Below, one piece after another: positions 27,811-36,937 of a stretch of 46,090 nucleotides of DNA (position 1 is its first letter; each line of letters opens with the position of its first letter). The DNA comes from Lachnospiraceae bacterium. GTDB taxonomy: Bacteria; Bacillota; Clostridia; Lachnospirales; Lachnospiraceae. The notes below the pieces were generated by a model. The model was not told where the DNA came from. It searched no databases and worked only from the letters and a program-made list of their open reading frames with translations. Position numbers and translations under genes: made by a program. The DNA is taken from assembly GCA_017619635.1 (NCBI GenBank), contig JAFZRZ010000044.1, positions 1 through 46,090 of the forward strand, given 5' to 3'.

Positions 27811-29145
27811 CTTATTTTTAATAAGGTTTATCCTTGCTGCATATTCAGGATCTTTCATGATGTCTTCTTTAACTTTTCTGTATCCGTGGATTACAGTTGT
27901 ATGATCCTTTTTCATAAGAAACTTTGCTATATCTTCATAAGTCATATCAATGATCTGTCTGCAAAGATACATAAATACATGTCTTGGTGTTACTATTTCC
28001 TGGTTTCTTCTTGTAGATCTAATATCTTCAGTGCTTACACCATATTCTTCACAGACTGCATTTAATATAACATCAGGTGTTATAAGCTCATTCTGATTAT
28101 GATTTACAATATTTTTAAGAGCATTTTCAGCTGTTTCAAGAGTAATATGATCAGTATTTACTATTCTTGAAATATTTATTATCTGATTAAATGCACCTTC
28201 CAGCTCTCTGATGTTAGATTTAACATTCTCAGCTATGTATTTTATTATCTCATCATCTATTTTTTTAGAATTGTTTTCAGCTAATTGTCTTAAGATAGCC
28301 ATTCTTGTTTCATAATCAGGAGCCTGGATATCTACAATAAGACCCATACCGAATCTTGATTTGAATCTTTCATCAAGAGTTTCAAGTTCTTTTGGTGGTT
28401 TATCAGAAGAGAGTATTATCTGTTTTCCGGCAAGATGTAATGTATTGAAAGTATTGAAGAATTCTTCCTGAGTTGCATCTTTACCTATAATAAACTGAAT
28501 ATCATCGACCATAAGAACATCAGCGGTCCTGTATTTGTCTCTCATTTTTGATATAGTAGACTGATTACCGCTTCTTATAGATTCAATAACATCGTTTGTG
28601 AAATCTTCACTTGTTACATATATAACTTTTGTATCGGGTTTACTTTCAAGAGTAAAATGTCCGATGGAATGCATAAGATGTGTCTTTCCCAGTCCTGCAC
28701 CGCCATATATATAAAGAGGGTTATAAATCTCTCCGGGTGATTCGGCAACTGCAAGAGCGGCAGAGTGTGCGATCTTATTGTTACTTCCTATTACAAATGT
28801 CTCAAATTTGTATTTTGGATTAAGATTTGCATTTTTATAGTTTATATTTTCAGTTAAATCTGTAAATTCATCATTTTCTTCTCTGTTATTGTCTAAAACG
28901 AACTGAACATCGAAGGATTCATTAAACATTTCAGCTATTGCTACCTGAAATACTTTTTTATACTTGGTATCAAGGTATTTTAATGTTTGTGAATTCTCTG
29001 TAGGAATAAGAATATATACGGTATTATCCTTTATTTCCTGGAATTTCAAAGGAAGTATCCATGTTTTGTATGAAACAGGATTAAGAGAATATTCCGTCAT
29101 GATATATTCTTTAATTTCTTCCCATTTTTCTTCAATCTGATGCAT
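27793..29145 (-). CDS. dnaA: Chromosomal replication initiator DnaA
   Basis: A 450-residue initiator with all four regions. Domain I (1-75) interacts with partners, followed by a short linker. The AAA+ domain III has Walker A GGAGLGKTHLMH (near 150), Walker B VLMVDDIQF (near 210) and sensor LSSDKPPKEL. Domain IV has the DnaA-box-binding helix-turn-helix ending in KKDHTTVIHGYRKV. The ATG follows GGGG six nucleotides upstream. DnaA boxes on both sides (27.6-27.8 kb and 29.2-29.45 kb) mark a bipartite origin and suggest autoregulation, since several boxes lie around and upstream of its own promoter. Confidence 0.99.
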   Translation of the reverse strand: MHQIEEKWEEIKEYIMTEYSLNPVSYKTWILPLKFQEIKDNTVYILIPTENSQTLKYLDTKYKKVFQVAIAEMFNESFDVQFVLDNNREENDEFTDLTENINYKNANLNPKYKFETFVIGSNNKIAHSAALAVAESPGEIYNPLYIYGGAGLGKTHLMHSIGHFTLESKPDTKVIYVTSEDFTNDVIESIRSGNQSTISKMRDKYRTADVLMVDDIQFIIGKDATQEEFFNTFNTLHLAGKQIILSSDKPPKELETLDERFKSRFGMGLIVDIQAPDYETRMAILRQLAENNSKKIDDEIIKYIAENVKSNIRELEGAFNQIINISRIVNTDHITLETAENALKNIVNHNQNELITPDVILNAVCEEYGVSTEDIRSTRRNQEIVTPRHVFMYLCRQIIDMTYEDIAKFLMKKDHTTVIHGYRKVKEDIMKDPEYAARINLIKNKINPQN

Positions 29146-29470
29146 CTTTTACCCCATGATAAAAATATAAAAACAATCTATTATATATTACTCTAAAATA
29201 TATAAAATTTCAAATTTATTATTAATCCACATAAATATTATGTAAAGTGAGTAAATATTTATTTAACTCTAAAAGCAAATAATCATTATTGTGAATATGT
29301 GGATAATTTTTGTGGATAAGAAAATCCGCATAAAATAAGGGTTTTTTTGAATTTATATAAAATTTATAAACATACTTTTCCACAAGTTATTCGCAAAATG
29401 TGGATAATATTATGTTAATAAGTGGTTATTCACTTTTTTTTGTGGATATCTAGATATTGTGGTGGAAAAT
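29146..29470. other. oriC: oriC part 1: DnaA box cluster upstream of dnaA
   Basis: Perfect DnaA boxes (TGTGGATAA, minus orientation) lie at 29298-29306, 29311-29319 and 29399-29407. One-mismatch sites are TAATCCACA 29223-29231, TTTTCCACA 29376-29384 and TGTGGATAT 29441-29449; TTATTCACT 29426-29434 is weaker. The rest of the dnaA-rpmH gap (to 29625) is very AT-rich, especially 29460-29530, and holds the rpmH promoter. This corresponds to the incA/incB part of the B. subtilis origin. Confidence 0.85.
29185..29213 (-). promoter_or_regulatory. Candidate dnaA promoter
   Basis: Read on the minus strand, TTGAAA (29208-29213) and TAATAT (29185-29190) are 17 bp apart, with start of transcription near 29179. 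A one-mismatch DnaA box at 29223-29231 lies just upstream, which would allow repression by DnaA. The -10 is imperfect. Confidence 0.45.
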
Positions 29471-29555
29471 TATTTTTATTAACTATATATAGTTTTCATT
29501 ATATGGGTAAAAATAAATTATGTAATTCTTCCCGAAAATAAAGCATTTTCTTTAC

Positions 29556-29584
29556 TTGACGATAGGGTTATCTTCTAATATAAT
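29556..29584 (+). promoter_or_regulatory. Sigma-A-type promoter of rpmH
   Basis: TTGACG (29556-29561) and TATAAT (29579-29584) with a 17-bp spacer are near consensus. A strong AGGAGGTG ribosome binding site precedes the rpmH ATG. It likely drives rpmH-rnpA-yidD-yidC and perhaps further. Confidence 0.82.
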
Positions 29585-29625
29585 TGTTACGATTGTTTCC
29601 TATTAAGAAAAGGAGGTGTTGATAT

Positions 29626-29760
29626 ATGAAGATGACATTCCAGCCTAAGAAGAGACAGCGTTCTAAGGTTCATGGTTTCCGTTCCAGAATGAGTACTCCC
29701 GGTGGAAGAAAAGTTTTAGCTTCCAGAAGAGCAAAAGGAAGAAAGAAATTATCAGCTTAG
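29626..29760 (+). CDS. rpmH: 50S ribosomal protein L34
   Basis: A 44-residue, very basic protein with the universal L34 pattern [20 protein letters not shown] and ending in [11 protein letters not shown]. It begins at ATG 29626 after AGGAGGTG and ends at TAG 29758-29760. It is the first gene rightward of the origin, as in most Firmicutes. Two in-frame ATG codons (29626 and 29632) exist; the first has the better ribosome binding site spacing. Confidence 0.98.
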   Translation: MKMTFQPKKRQRSKVHGFRSRMSTPGGRKVLASRRAKGRKKLSA

Positions 29761-29809
29761 GCCGCAATTATGTGGCCTTTATTTCTTATTTTGATATAAA
29801 AGAAGAAAT

Positions 29810-30151
29810 ATGGAAAAAACACAGAGTTTAAAAAAGAATATCGATTTCAGACATGTTTACGGTGAAGGCAGTATAAAAGCAAACAAGTATCTTGTTATGT
29901 ATAAGATAGGAAATGATCTCACTATTAACCGTCTTGGAATATCGGTAAGTAAAAAAGTAGGAAACAGTGTGGTCAGACATCATATGACCAGACTAGTCCG
30001 AGAAAGTTACAGACTACACGAAAAGGTATTCAATAGTGGTTTGGATATTGTAGTCGTAGTTAAACCCTGCGCTTCCAAGTGTACATATTGGGAAATTGAA
30101 AGCGCGCTTTTACATCTTGCAAAACTTCAGGATATTTTGATCGAAGAATAA
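29810..30151 (+). CDS. rnpA: Ribonuclease P protein component
   Basis: A 113-residue basic protein that helps the RNase P RNA bind pre-tRNA and remove 5' leaders. It has the N-terminal LKKNIDFRHVYGEG and the conserved RNR-region variant KKVGNSVVRHHMTRLVRESYRL (near 45-67). Length is normal. It lies 49 nt after rpmH, with only 9 nt to yidD. Confidence 0.96.
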   Translation: MEKTQSLKKNIDFRHVYGEGSIKANKYLVMYKIGNDLTINRLGISVSKKVGNSVVRHHMTRLVRESYRLHEKVFNSGLDIVVVVKPCASKCTYWEIESALLHLAKLQDILIEE

Positions 30152-30160
30152 TATATTAAT

Positions 30161-30412
30161 ATGAAGAAACTGTTTATTCATATGATAAAACTCTATCAGA
30201 GATATATATCTCCAATGAAGAGTACCAAATGTCCTTATTATCCTTCCTGTTCGGCATACGGACTTGAAGCGGTTGAAAGATATGGTGCATTTAAGGGAGG
30301 TATGATGGCTGCATGGAGGATATGCAGATGTAATCCTTTATCAAAGGGAGGATATGATCCGGTTCCCGATGATAATAAAAATAAGAAGATTTTAAAGAGG
30401 AGTAATGTATGA
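30161..30412 (+). CDS. yidD: Membrane protein insertion efficiency factor YidD
   Basis: An 83-residue protein with the family core [22 protein letters not shown] then [33 protein letters not shown]. It is a peripheral membrane protein thought to assist YidC-dependent insertion. Four Cys residues in the core are conserved in the family. The stop overlaps the yidC ATG by 4 bp (ATGA). Confidence 0.95.
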   Translation: MKKLFIHMIKLYQRYISPMKSTKCPYYPSCSAYGLEAVERYGAFKGGMMAAWRICRCNPLSKGGYDPVPDDNKNKKILKRSNV

Positions 30413-31695
30413 CAGTGATGCTGTTAACAAAATATAACGGATCTATACTTGGACCCATCGCTAAGATCCTTGGATATCTTATGAATTGGATATTCATCTT
30501 TCTTGATAAGATAGGTATACCGAATATAGGTCTTGCTATTATATTGTTTACCATAGTCATTTACATGTTACTTCTTCCTTTGACTATTAAGCAGCAGAAG
30601 TTTTCAAAACTTTCTGCAAAGATGAGTCCTGAACTCAAAGCAATCCAGAAAAAATACGAAGGTAAAAAAGATAATGAATCAATGCAGGCAATGAATCTTG
30701 AAACACAGGAAATATATGCCAAATACGGTGTATCTCCTTCGGGAAGCTGTGTTCAGTTACTTATTCAGATGCCTATACTTTTTGCTCTTTATCGTGTTAT
30801 ATATGCTATTCCCGCATATGTTCCCATGGTAAAGAATGTATTTAGTGAATTAGTTGGTGAGCTTTATAAACAGGAAGCTCAGGCTACAGAATTTTTAAAA
30901 AATCTTACAAATTCTTCAATGTATTCAAAGCAGTTTACAAATGAACTGTTTTTAGGTGGCAATAAGGAGTATATAACAAATACTTACATCGATTGTTTGA
31001 ACAGAGCTTCATCAGCTGACTGGGTAAGTCTTAAAGAAAAGTTTTCAGCTTTATCATCTGTTATAGATAAAGCATATGGTCAGCTTGAAGTTTATAACAA
31101 TTTTCTTGGTCTGAATGTAAGTAATTCACCGTCATTTACAATAAAGACAGCATTTGCTGAAAGAAACTGGCTGTTGATAATAGGTGCCTTACTTGTACCT
31201 CTTCTTGCAGGTGGTACTCAGTGGCTTAATACAAAACTAATGCCTCAGGCAGCATCTAATGATTCAGCAAGTGAAAATGATACTATGGCCCAGTCAATGA
31301 AGGCAATGAATACAACAATGCCTATCATGTCAGCAGTATTTTGTCTCACTCTTCCCGTAGGTATGGGTATCTACTGGATAGCTGGTGCGGTGATCAGATG
31401 CGTTCAGCAGGTTATTATCAATAAACATCTTGATAAGATAGATATTGATGAGATAGTTGAAAAGAATAAAGAAAAAGCCAAAGCAAAAATGGCTAAGAAG
31501 AAAGAATATGTAAGTCAGCTTAATAGTAAGGCAACGATTAATACCAAAAATATCGGCGTTAATACAAATATGTCTCAGAAGCAGAAGGAAGAGGCACTGT
31601 CAAGAACGGAAAACAGCAGAAATAACGCTAAACCCGGAAGTCTTGCAGAAAAAGCTAATCTGGTAAAGCAATATAACGAACGAAATAATAAGTGA
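30409..31695 (+). CDS. yidC: Membrane protein insertase YidC (Oxa1 family)
   Basis: A 428-residue Gram-positive-type insertase with no large N-terminal P1 domain. The conserved segments are [39 protein letters not shown], and [22 protein letters not shown]. Between the second and third of these there is a long polar stretch (about residues 135-245, including [23 protein letters not shown]), longer than in B. subtilis SpoIIIJ. The 85-residue C-terminal tail is strongly charged and probably contacts ribosomes. Start ATG overlaps yidD; GAGG lies upstream. Confidence 0.94.
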   Translation: MTVMLLTKYNGSILGPIAKILGYLMNWIFIFLDKIGIPNIGLAIILFTIVIYMLLLPLTIKQQKFSKLSAKMSPELKAIQKKYEGKKDNESMQAMNLETQEIYAKYGVSPSGSCVQLLIQMPILFALYRVIYAIPAYVPMVKNVFSELVGELYKQEAQATEFLKNLTNSSMYSKQFTNELFLGGNKEYITNTYIDCLNRASSADWVSLKEKFSALSSVIDKAYGQLEVYNNFLGLNVSNSPSFTIKTAFAERNWLLIIGALLVPLLAGGTQWLNTKLMPQAASNDSASENDTMAQSMKAMNTTMPIMSAVFCLTLPVGMGIYWIAGAVIRCVQQVIINKHLDKIDIDEIVEKNKEKAKAKMAKKKEYVSQLNSKATINTKNIGVNTNMSQKQKEEALSRTENSRNNAKPGSLAEKANLVKQYNERNNK

Positions 31696-31719
31696 TAAAC
31701 GTTAAAGTAGGGGAAAAAT

Positions 31720-32343
31720 ATGGACTATAAAGAATTTAGTGCAAAAACATTGGATGATGCGATCACTGAGGCTTGCAAAGAACTTGGCGTTACAAGTGAT
31801 AAACTTGAGTACGAAGTTGTAAATGAGGGATCTACAGGATTTCTTGGTATAGGATCCAAAGATGCCATCATCAAGGCAAGGATCAAGTCTTCGATCATAG
31901 ATAATGCAAAAGCATTTTTGAATGAAGTATTTGCAGCTATGAATATGGTCGTTGTTATCAATGTTGAATATGATTCAGAGAACAAAGAAATGGTCATCGA
32001 TCTTTCAGGAGACGATATGGGAGTTCTTATCGGTAAGAGAGGACAGACTCTTGATTCGCTCCAGTATCTTACATCTTTAGTTGTAAACAAAGGTGAAGAA
32101 GATTACATCAGAGTAAAGGTTGATACAGAAAACTACAGGAAGAGAAGACAGGATACACTTGAAAACCTTGCAAAGAACATTGCATTCAAGGTTAAAAGAA
32201 CAAAGAGAAGCGTTTCTCTTGAACCCATGAATCCTTATGAAAGAAGGATAATCCATTCAGCTCTTCAGAATGACAAATTTGTTACAACACACAGCGAAGG
32301 TGATGAGCCTTTCAGGCATGTAGTTGTTACAATGAAGAAATAA
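31720..32343 (+). CDS. khpB: RNA-binding protein KhpB/Jag
   Basis: A 207-residue protein with the three Jag domains. Jag-N comprises residues 1-50 (FSAKTLDDAITEACKELGV...GSTGFLGIGSKDA). A KH domain is at about 60-140 with the GxxG loop IGKRGQTLDSLQYLTS. The R3H domain is at about 140-207 with MNPYERRIIHSALQ. It binds many transcripts and affects cell division in other Firmicutes. It is 24 nt after yidC with its own GGGG ribosome binding site, the standard position. Confidence 0.94.
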   Translation: MDYKEFSAKTLDDAITEACKELGVTSDKLEYEVVNEGSTGFLGIGSKDAIIKARIKSSIIDNAKAFLNEVFAAMNMVVVINVEYDSENKEMVIDLSGDDMGVLIGKRGQTLDSLQYLTSLVVNKGEEDYIRVKVDTENYRKRRQDTLENLAKNIAFKVKRTKRSVSLEPMNPYERRIIHSALQNDKFVTTHSEGDEPFRHVVVTMKK

Positions 32344-32350
32344 GTTATTT

Positions 32351-32376
32351 AAGAGGAGGATGAAAATCCTCCTCTT
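32351..32376. repeat. Perfect hairpin with SD and anti-SD arms upstream of mnmE
   Basis: AAGAGGAGGAT (32351-32361) and ATCCTCCTCTT (32366-32376) form an 11-bp perfect stem closed by a GAAA tetraloop. The left arm contains a consensus ribosome binding site and the right arm the same string as the 16S anti-SD. No T run follows (TACTTATAAG), so it is not a standard terminator. Confidence 0.7.
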
Positions 32377-32398
32377 ACTTATAAGAAGGATCTTTCAG

Positions 32399-33787
32399 AT
32401 GAACAATGTTGAAACCATTGCAGCTATTGCAACAGGATTAAGTGAATCTGGTATATCTATAATCCGCGTCAGTGGTCCTGACGCTTTTTCTATTGCTGAC
32501 AGAATATTTAAAAGTGCTGATAAAAAGAGCCTTTTTGATTTTGAGAGTCATACTATTCATTATGGTTTTATCGTTTCAAACGTAGATATAATAGATGAAG
32601 TCATACTGAGTATTATGAAGTCTCCAAGAAGCTATACCACTGAAGATACAGTCGAGATAAACTGTCACGGTGGAATGCTTATCACAAAAAAGATACTTGA
32701 TATAGTTATACAAAACGGTGCAAGACTTGCTCTTCCTGGAGAATTCACAAAAAGAGCGTTTTTAAACGGAAGGATAGATCTTACAAGAGCAGAAGCCATC
32801 ATGGATGTTATCAGTGCTGATAATGATCTTTCTCTAAAAGCATCAGTTAAACAGCTAAAAGGTGATATATATAAGAAAATAAGTCTGTTCAGAGATATCT
32901 TATTAAATGAGACAGCTTTTATTGAATCTGCACTGGATGATCCTGAACATATAAGTCTTGACGGTTACAGTGAAAAGCTTTCAGAAAAGATAGATCCTAT
33001 AATTGAGGAACTTGGAAAAATGGAAGAGTCTGCAACTGACGGCCAGATCATAAAAGAAGGTATCCTTACTGTTATAACGGGAAAACCAAATGCCGGTAAA
33101 TCTTCTTTTTTAAATATGCTGCTTGGTAAGGAAAAAGCTATAGTTACGGATATAGCAGGAACCACGAGAGATGCACTTGAACAGCATGTCAGAATCGGTG
33201 ATATCAGTTTGAATCTTGTTGATACTGCCGGTATAAGAACAGCAAAAGATGAAGTTGAAAAGATTGGTGTAGAGATATCAAAGAATTATATCGATGATGC
33301 CGACCTTATACTATATGTTGTGGATTCATCATCTAAACTTGATGAAAATGATCAACATATAATAAATCTTATAAGAAATAAAAATGTTATCATTCTATAT
33401 AATAAGAGTGATCTTGAACCTCTTATTTCTGAAAATGAGGTATTATCTGAGTTTTCTGATGAGGAAAACATTGATATCATAAAGATATCGGCTAAAGAAC
33501 ATATAGGTCTCGATGGATTTGAAGATATGGTGAAGAGATTCGTCTTTAAGAATAATGTATTTTCAAATAACGAGATCCTTATAACAAATCTAAGACATAA
33601 AGAGAAGATCCATGAGGCACTCGAAAGTCTAAAACTTGTAAAGAGAAGTCTTGATGACGGCATGCCTGAGGATTTTCTGACAATTGATATGATGAGTGCT
33701 TATTCTTCACTTGGAAACATTATAGGAGAAGAAATAAGTGAAGATTTGGTAAATGAGATATTTGCCAAGTTTTGTATGGGTAAGTAA
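32399..33787 (+). CDS. mnmE: tRNA modification GTPase MnmE
   Basis: About 462 residues. The N-terminal tetrahydrofolate-binding domain is followed by helical segments flanking a G domain with G1 GKPNAGKSS (near 223), G2 AGTTRD, G3 DTAG and G4 NKSD, and the C-terminal CMGK that corresponds to the catalytic C-[IML]-G-K. With MnmG (next gene) it adds a carboxymethylaminomethyl group to wobble uridine 34. The frame is open from 32360, but that reading frame passes through the hairpin. ATG 32399-32401 (MNNVETIAAIATG) is 8 nt from AAGGA and matches the family start. Confidence 0.96.
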   Translation: MNNVETIAAIATGLSESGISIIRVSGPDAFSIADRIFKSADKKSLFDFESHTIHYGFIVSNVDIIDEVILSIMKSPRSYTTEDTVEINCHGGMLITKKILDIVIQNGARLALPGEFTKRAFLNGRIDLTRAEAIMDVISADNDLSLKASVKQLKGDIYKKISLFRDILLNETAFIESALDDPEHISLDGYSEKLSEKIDPIIEELGKMEESATDGQIIKEGILTVITGKPNAGKSSFLNMLLGKEKAIVTDIAGTTRDALEQHVRIGDISLNLVDTAGIRTAKDEVEKIGVEISKNYIDDADLILYVVDSSSKLDENDQHIINLIRNKNVIILYNKSDLEPLISENEVLSEFSDEENIDIIKISAKEHIGLDGFEDMVKRFVFKNNVFSNNEILITNLRHKEKIHEALESLKLVKRSLDDGMPEDFLTIDMMSAYSSLGNIIGEEISEDLVNEIFAKFCMGK

Positions 33788-35734
33788 ATGAGCAGGATAA
33801 GAGAAAAAGTTGATGTATGTGTAGTCGGAGCAGGTCATGCGGGTTGTGAAGCAGCCCTTGCATGTGCACGTCTCGGTCTAGAAACAGTTATATTCACTGT
33901 CAGTGTTGACAGTATTGCTCTCATGCCCTGTAATCCGAATGTCGGTGGAAGTTCCAAGGGACATCTTGTAAGAGAAATAGATGCTCTTGGCGGAGAAATG
34001 GGAAAAAACATAGATAAGACATTTATCCAGTCAAAGATGTTAAACGTTTCAAAGGGACCTGCCGTTCATTCACTCAGAGCACAGGCTGATAAAGCTGAAT
34101 ATACTAGAGCTATGAGAAAGGTTTTGGAGAATCAGGAGCATCTGACAATAAAGCAGGGTGAAGTAACAGACCTTTTGACTGTTGAAGATATAGCACATCT
34201 TGATGATCAGAATAATGTAACTGAATATGAAAAAACATCTGATCCCATTATCGGCGGAGTAAAGATATATACAGGTGCGGTTTATGAATGCAAAGCTGTA
34301 GTGCTTTGTACGGGAACATATTTAAGAGCAAGATGCCTTTGCGGTGAAGCTATAACTTATACAGGACCAAACGGTCTTCAACCGGCAAATTCTCTTCCGG
34401 ATTCAATAAAAAAACTTGGAATAGAACTCAGAAGATTTAAGACAGGAACACCTGCGAGAATGGATAAGAGGACTATAGATTTTTCAAAGATGGTCCCTCA
34501 ATATGGTGATGAAAGAGTTATCCCTTTTTCATTTTCAACAGATCCCGAGAGTGTTCAGATAGATCAGGTTCCCTGTTTTCTTACATATACTAATGAAGAA
34601 ACACATAAGATCATAAGAGCTAATCTTGACAGATCGCCGATATATGCGGGTGTGATAGAAGGAACAGGACCAAGATATTGTCCTTCGATAGAGGATAAAG
34701 TAGTTAAATTTCCAGAAAAAGATAAACATCAGGTATTTATTGAGCCTGAAGGATTACATACAAATGAGATGTATGTCGGTGGAATGAGCTCTTCTCTTCC
34801 GGAAGATGTTCAGCTTGCCATGTACAGGACGGTTCCCGGTCTTGAGAATTGTAAGATCGTAAGAAATGCATATGCGATCGAATATGACTGTATAGATGCG
34901 ATGCAGTTATACCCTACTTTGGAATTCAAAAAAGTTAAGGGTCTCTTTGCGGGCGGACAGTTTAACGGAAGCAGCGGTTATGAGGAAGCTGCGGCACAGG
35001 GTCTTATCGCGGGAATCAATGCGGCTATGCAGATAGAAGGAAAAGAACCTCTTGTCATAGATAGATCTGAGGGTTATATCGGTGTGCTCATAGATGATCT
35101 TGTAACGAAAGAAAGCTTTGAGCCTTACAGGATGATGACATCAAGAGCTGAATACAGACTGCTTTTACGACAGGACAATGCTGATCTTCGTTTGAGAAAA
35201 AAAGGCTATGAGATAGGACTGATCAGTGAGGAACAGTATCAGCATCTTCTTAAAAAGGAAGAAATGATATCATCCGAGATAGAAAGATTAAAAACCACGA
35301 TAGTCGGTGCGAATTCCCGTATCGGTGAGTTTATGGAAAAACACGGTTCTCCTGCATTAAGAACAGGATGCTCACTTGCGGAGCTGATGTGCAGACCAGA
35401 ATTTGATTATTCATCTCTTGCTGAGATCGATGAAAACAGAAAAGAACTTCCAAAGGAAGTGATAGAGCAGGTTGAGATAGAGATCAAATATGAAGGATAT
35501 ATAAAACGACAGATCTCACAGGTAAACAGCTTTAAGAAGATGGAAAGCAAAAAAATACCTGTGGATATTGATTATGATGATGTAAACAGTCTTCGTAAGG
35601 AAGCACGACAGAAATTAAAGATGTTTGCTCCGGTGAATGTTGGACAGGCATCAAGGATATCCGGAGTCTCACCGGCTGATATATCAGTTTTATTGGTTTA
35701 TTTAAGTTCTAAGTATCCTGATAAACAAAGGTGA
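33788..35734 (+). CDS. mnmG: tRNA uridine-5-carboxymethylaminomethyl modification enzyme MnmG
   Basis: A 648-residue FAD enzyme. The N-terminal dinucleotide-binding motif is [19 protein letters not shown], and other family blocks include [33 protein letters not shown], and [23 protein letters not shown] near the FAD site. It works with MnmE on U34 of certain tRNAs. The ATG follows the mnmE stop with no gap, indicating translational coupling. Length is in the long-subfamily range. Confidence 0.97.
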   Translation: MSRIREKVDVCVVGAGHAGCEAALACARLGLETVIFTVSVDSIALMPCNPNVGGSSKGHLVREIDALGGEMGKNIDKTFIQSKMLNVSKGPAVHSLRAQADKAEYTRAMRKVLENQEHLTIKQGEVTDLLTVEDIAHLDDQNNVTEYEKTSDPIIGGVKIYTGAVYECKAVVLCTGTYLRARCLCGEAITYTGPNGLQPANSLPDSIKKLGIELRRFKTGTPARMDKRTIDFSKMVPQYGDERVIPFSFSTDPESVQIDQVPCFLTYTNEETHKIIRANLDRSPIYAGVIEGTGPRYCPSIEDKVVKFPEKDKHQVFIEPEGLHTNEMYVGGMSSSLPEDVQLAMYRTVPGLENCKIVRNAYAIEYDCIDAMQLYPTLEFKKVKGLFAGGQFNGSSGYEEAAAQGLIAGINAAMQIEGKEPLVIDRSEGYIGVLIDDLVTKESFEPYRMMTSRAEYRLLLRQDNADLRLRKKGYEIGLISEEQYQHLLKKEEMISSEIERLKTTIVGANSRIGEFMEKHGSPALRTGCSLAELMCRPEFDYSSLAEIDENRKELPKEVIEQVEIEIKYEGYIKRQISQVNSFKKMESKKIPVDIDYDDVNSLRKEARQKLKMFAPVNVGQASRISGVSPADISVLLVYLSSKYPDKQR

Positions 35735-35738
35735 TAAT

Positions 35739-36215
35739 ATGTCAGAAACAGAAAGATTAAAAGAAATAGTAGAAAAATTAAGATCTGAAAACGGATGTCC
35801 ATGGGATAAGATCCAGACCCATGAAAGCCTGAAAGCTGCATGTATAGAAGAAGCATCAGAAGTAATCTGTGGGATAAACATACTTGAAAAGACTAAAGAT
35901 CCTGACAATCTGAAAGAAGAACTCGGTGATCTCTTACTTCAGGTGATGTTTCATTCAGTCATTGCCGAAGAAGAAGGACTCTTTACATTTGATGATGTTG
36001 CAAAAACAATAAATGAAAAGATGATAAGAAGACATCCTCATGTCTTTAACGGTGTTGAGTATGCATCAGACGAGGAAAGACATAAAGCCTGGGAAGATAT
36101 AAAGAAACAGGAAAAAGACGGTAAGGAATGGCAGGTATCATATCTTGAAGATGCGATGAAAGAATCCAAAGAACTTATAGGCAAAGCCCAGGACAGAAAA
36201 GGTTTTAAACATTAA
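35739..36215 (+). CDS. MazG-family nucleoside triphosphate pyrophosphohydrolase, single domain
   Basis: A 158-residue all-alpha NTP pyrophosphatase. It matches the N-terminal domain of full-length MazG: RSENGCPWDKIQTHESL, then EEASEV..GI and EELGDLLLQVMFHSVIAEEEG for metal binding, and RRHPHVFNGVEY. The second domain (about 110 residues) of E. coli-like MazG is absent, and there is no tetrapyrrole-methylase fusion as in YabN. It should turn NTPs, possibly damaged ones, into NMPs plus pyrophosphate. It begins 4 nt after mnmG. Whether the half-size form is active is inferred from complete motifs. Confidence 0.87.
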   Translation: MSETERLKEIVEKLRSENGCPWDKIQTHESLKAACIEEASEVICGINILEKTKDPDNLKEELGDLLLQVMFHSVIAEEEGLFTFDDVAKTINEKMIRRHPHVFNGVEYASDEERHKAWEDIKKQEKDGKEWQVSYLEDAMKESKELIGKAQDRKGFKH

Positions 36216-36223
36216 TACATAAT

Positions 36224-36937
36224 ATGAAAGAAAATAGTTTTTTTAAAGAACAGTTAATTTCATATGGGTTTGATCCGACAGATGACCAGCTATCCTCATT
36301 TGAAAGATATTATGAGATGCTGATCGAATGGAACGAGAAGATCAACCTTACTGCTATCACAGACTATAATGAAGTATTTGTAAAACATTTTCTCGATTCA
36401 GTTTCGATAATCAAAGCATATGATATGTCAGGCGTAACTTCTGTTATAGATGTGGGAACCGGAGCAGGTTTTCCGGGTATACCGATAAAGATTATGTTTC
36501 CTGATATCAATGTTACATTACTTGATTCTTTAAATAAAAGACTAAATTTTCTTAATGAAGTGATAAGTGAATTATCACTTGAGAATGTTTATACTGTTCA
36601 CGGCAGAGCTGAGGATGTTGCAAAAGAAAAAGATCACAGAGAAAAGTATGATCTTTGCGTTTCCCGTGCAGTTGCAAACTTAAGTACTTTATCAGAACTT
36701 TGTATTCCTTTCGTAAAATTAGGAGGATCTTTTGTTTCTTATAAATCCGATAAAGCAACTGAAGAAATAACTAAAGCTGACAAAGCAATTAAAATATTGG
36801 GCGGTTCATTCAAAAAAAGAATAGATTTTGACTTGGATGGAAACAACAGAACATTTATAATCATAGATAAGATAAGTTCCACAACGAAAAAGTATCCCCG
36901 TAAAGCAGGTACTCCAGCAAAGGAACCTTTACAATGA
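36224..36937 (+). CDS. rsmG: 16S rRNA (guanine-527-N7)-methyltransferase RsmG
   Basis: A 237-residue SAM methyltransferase. It has VIDVGTGAGFPGIPIKI (about 73-89) for SAM binding, LLDSLNKRLNFL next, and CVSRAVANLSTLSELCIPFV, with the C-terminal Arg/Lys-rich tail RKAGTPAKEP ending in the usual P-x-K-x-P pattern. N7 methylation of G527 lies in the streptomycin-binding region. Its stop overlaps the ATG of the response regulator by 4 bp. Confidence 0.95.
   Translation: MKENSFFKEQLISYGFDPTDDQLSSFERYYEMLIEWNEKINLTAITDYNEVFVKHFLDSVSIIKAYDMSGVTSVIDVGTGAGFPGIPIKIMFPDINVTLLDSLNKRLNFLNEVISELSLENVYTVHGRAEDVAKEKDHREKYDLCVSRAVANLSTLSELCIPFVKLGGSFVSYKSDKATEEITKADKAIKILGGSFKKRIDFDLDGNNRTFIIIDKISSTTKKYPRKAGTPAKEPLQ

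Noticed and set aside
32360..32398. Upstream extension of mnmE (start at 32360)
   Set aside because: It begins inside the 11-bp hairpin and encodes a Leu/Ile-rich stretch not found in MnmE; ATG 32399 has a proper ribosome binding site and family start.
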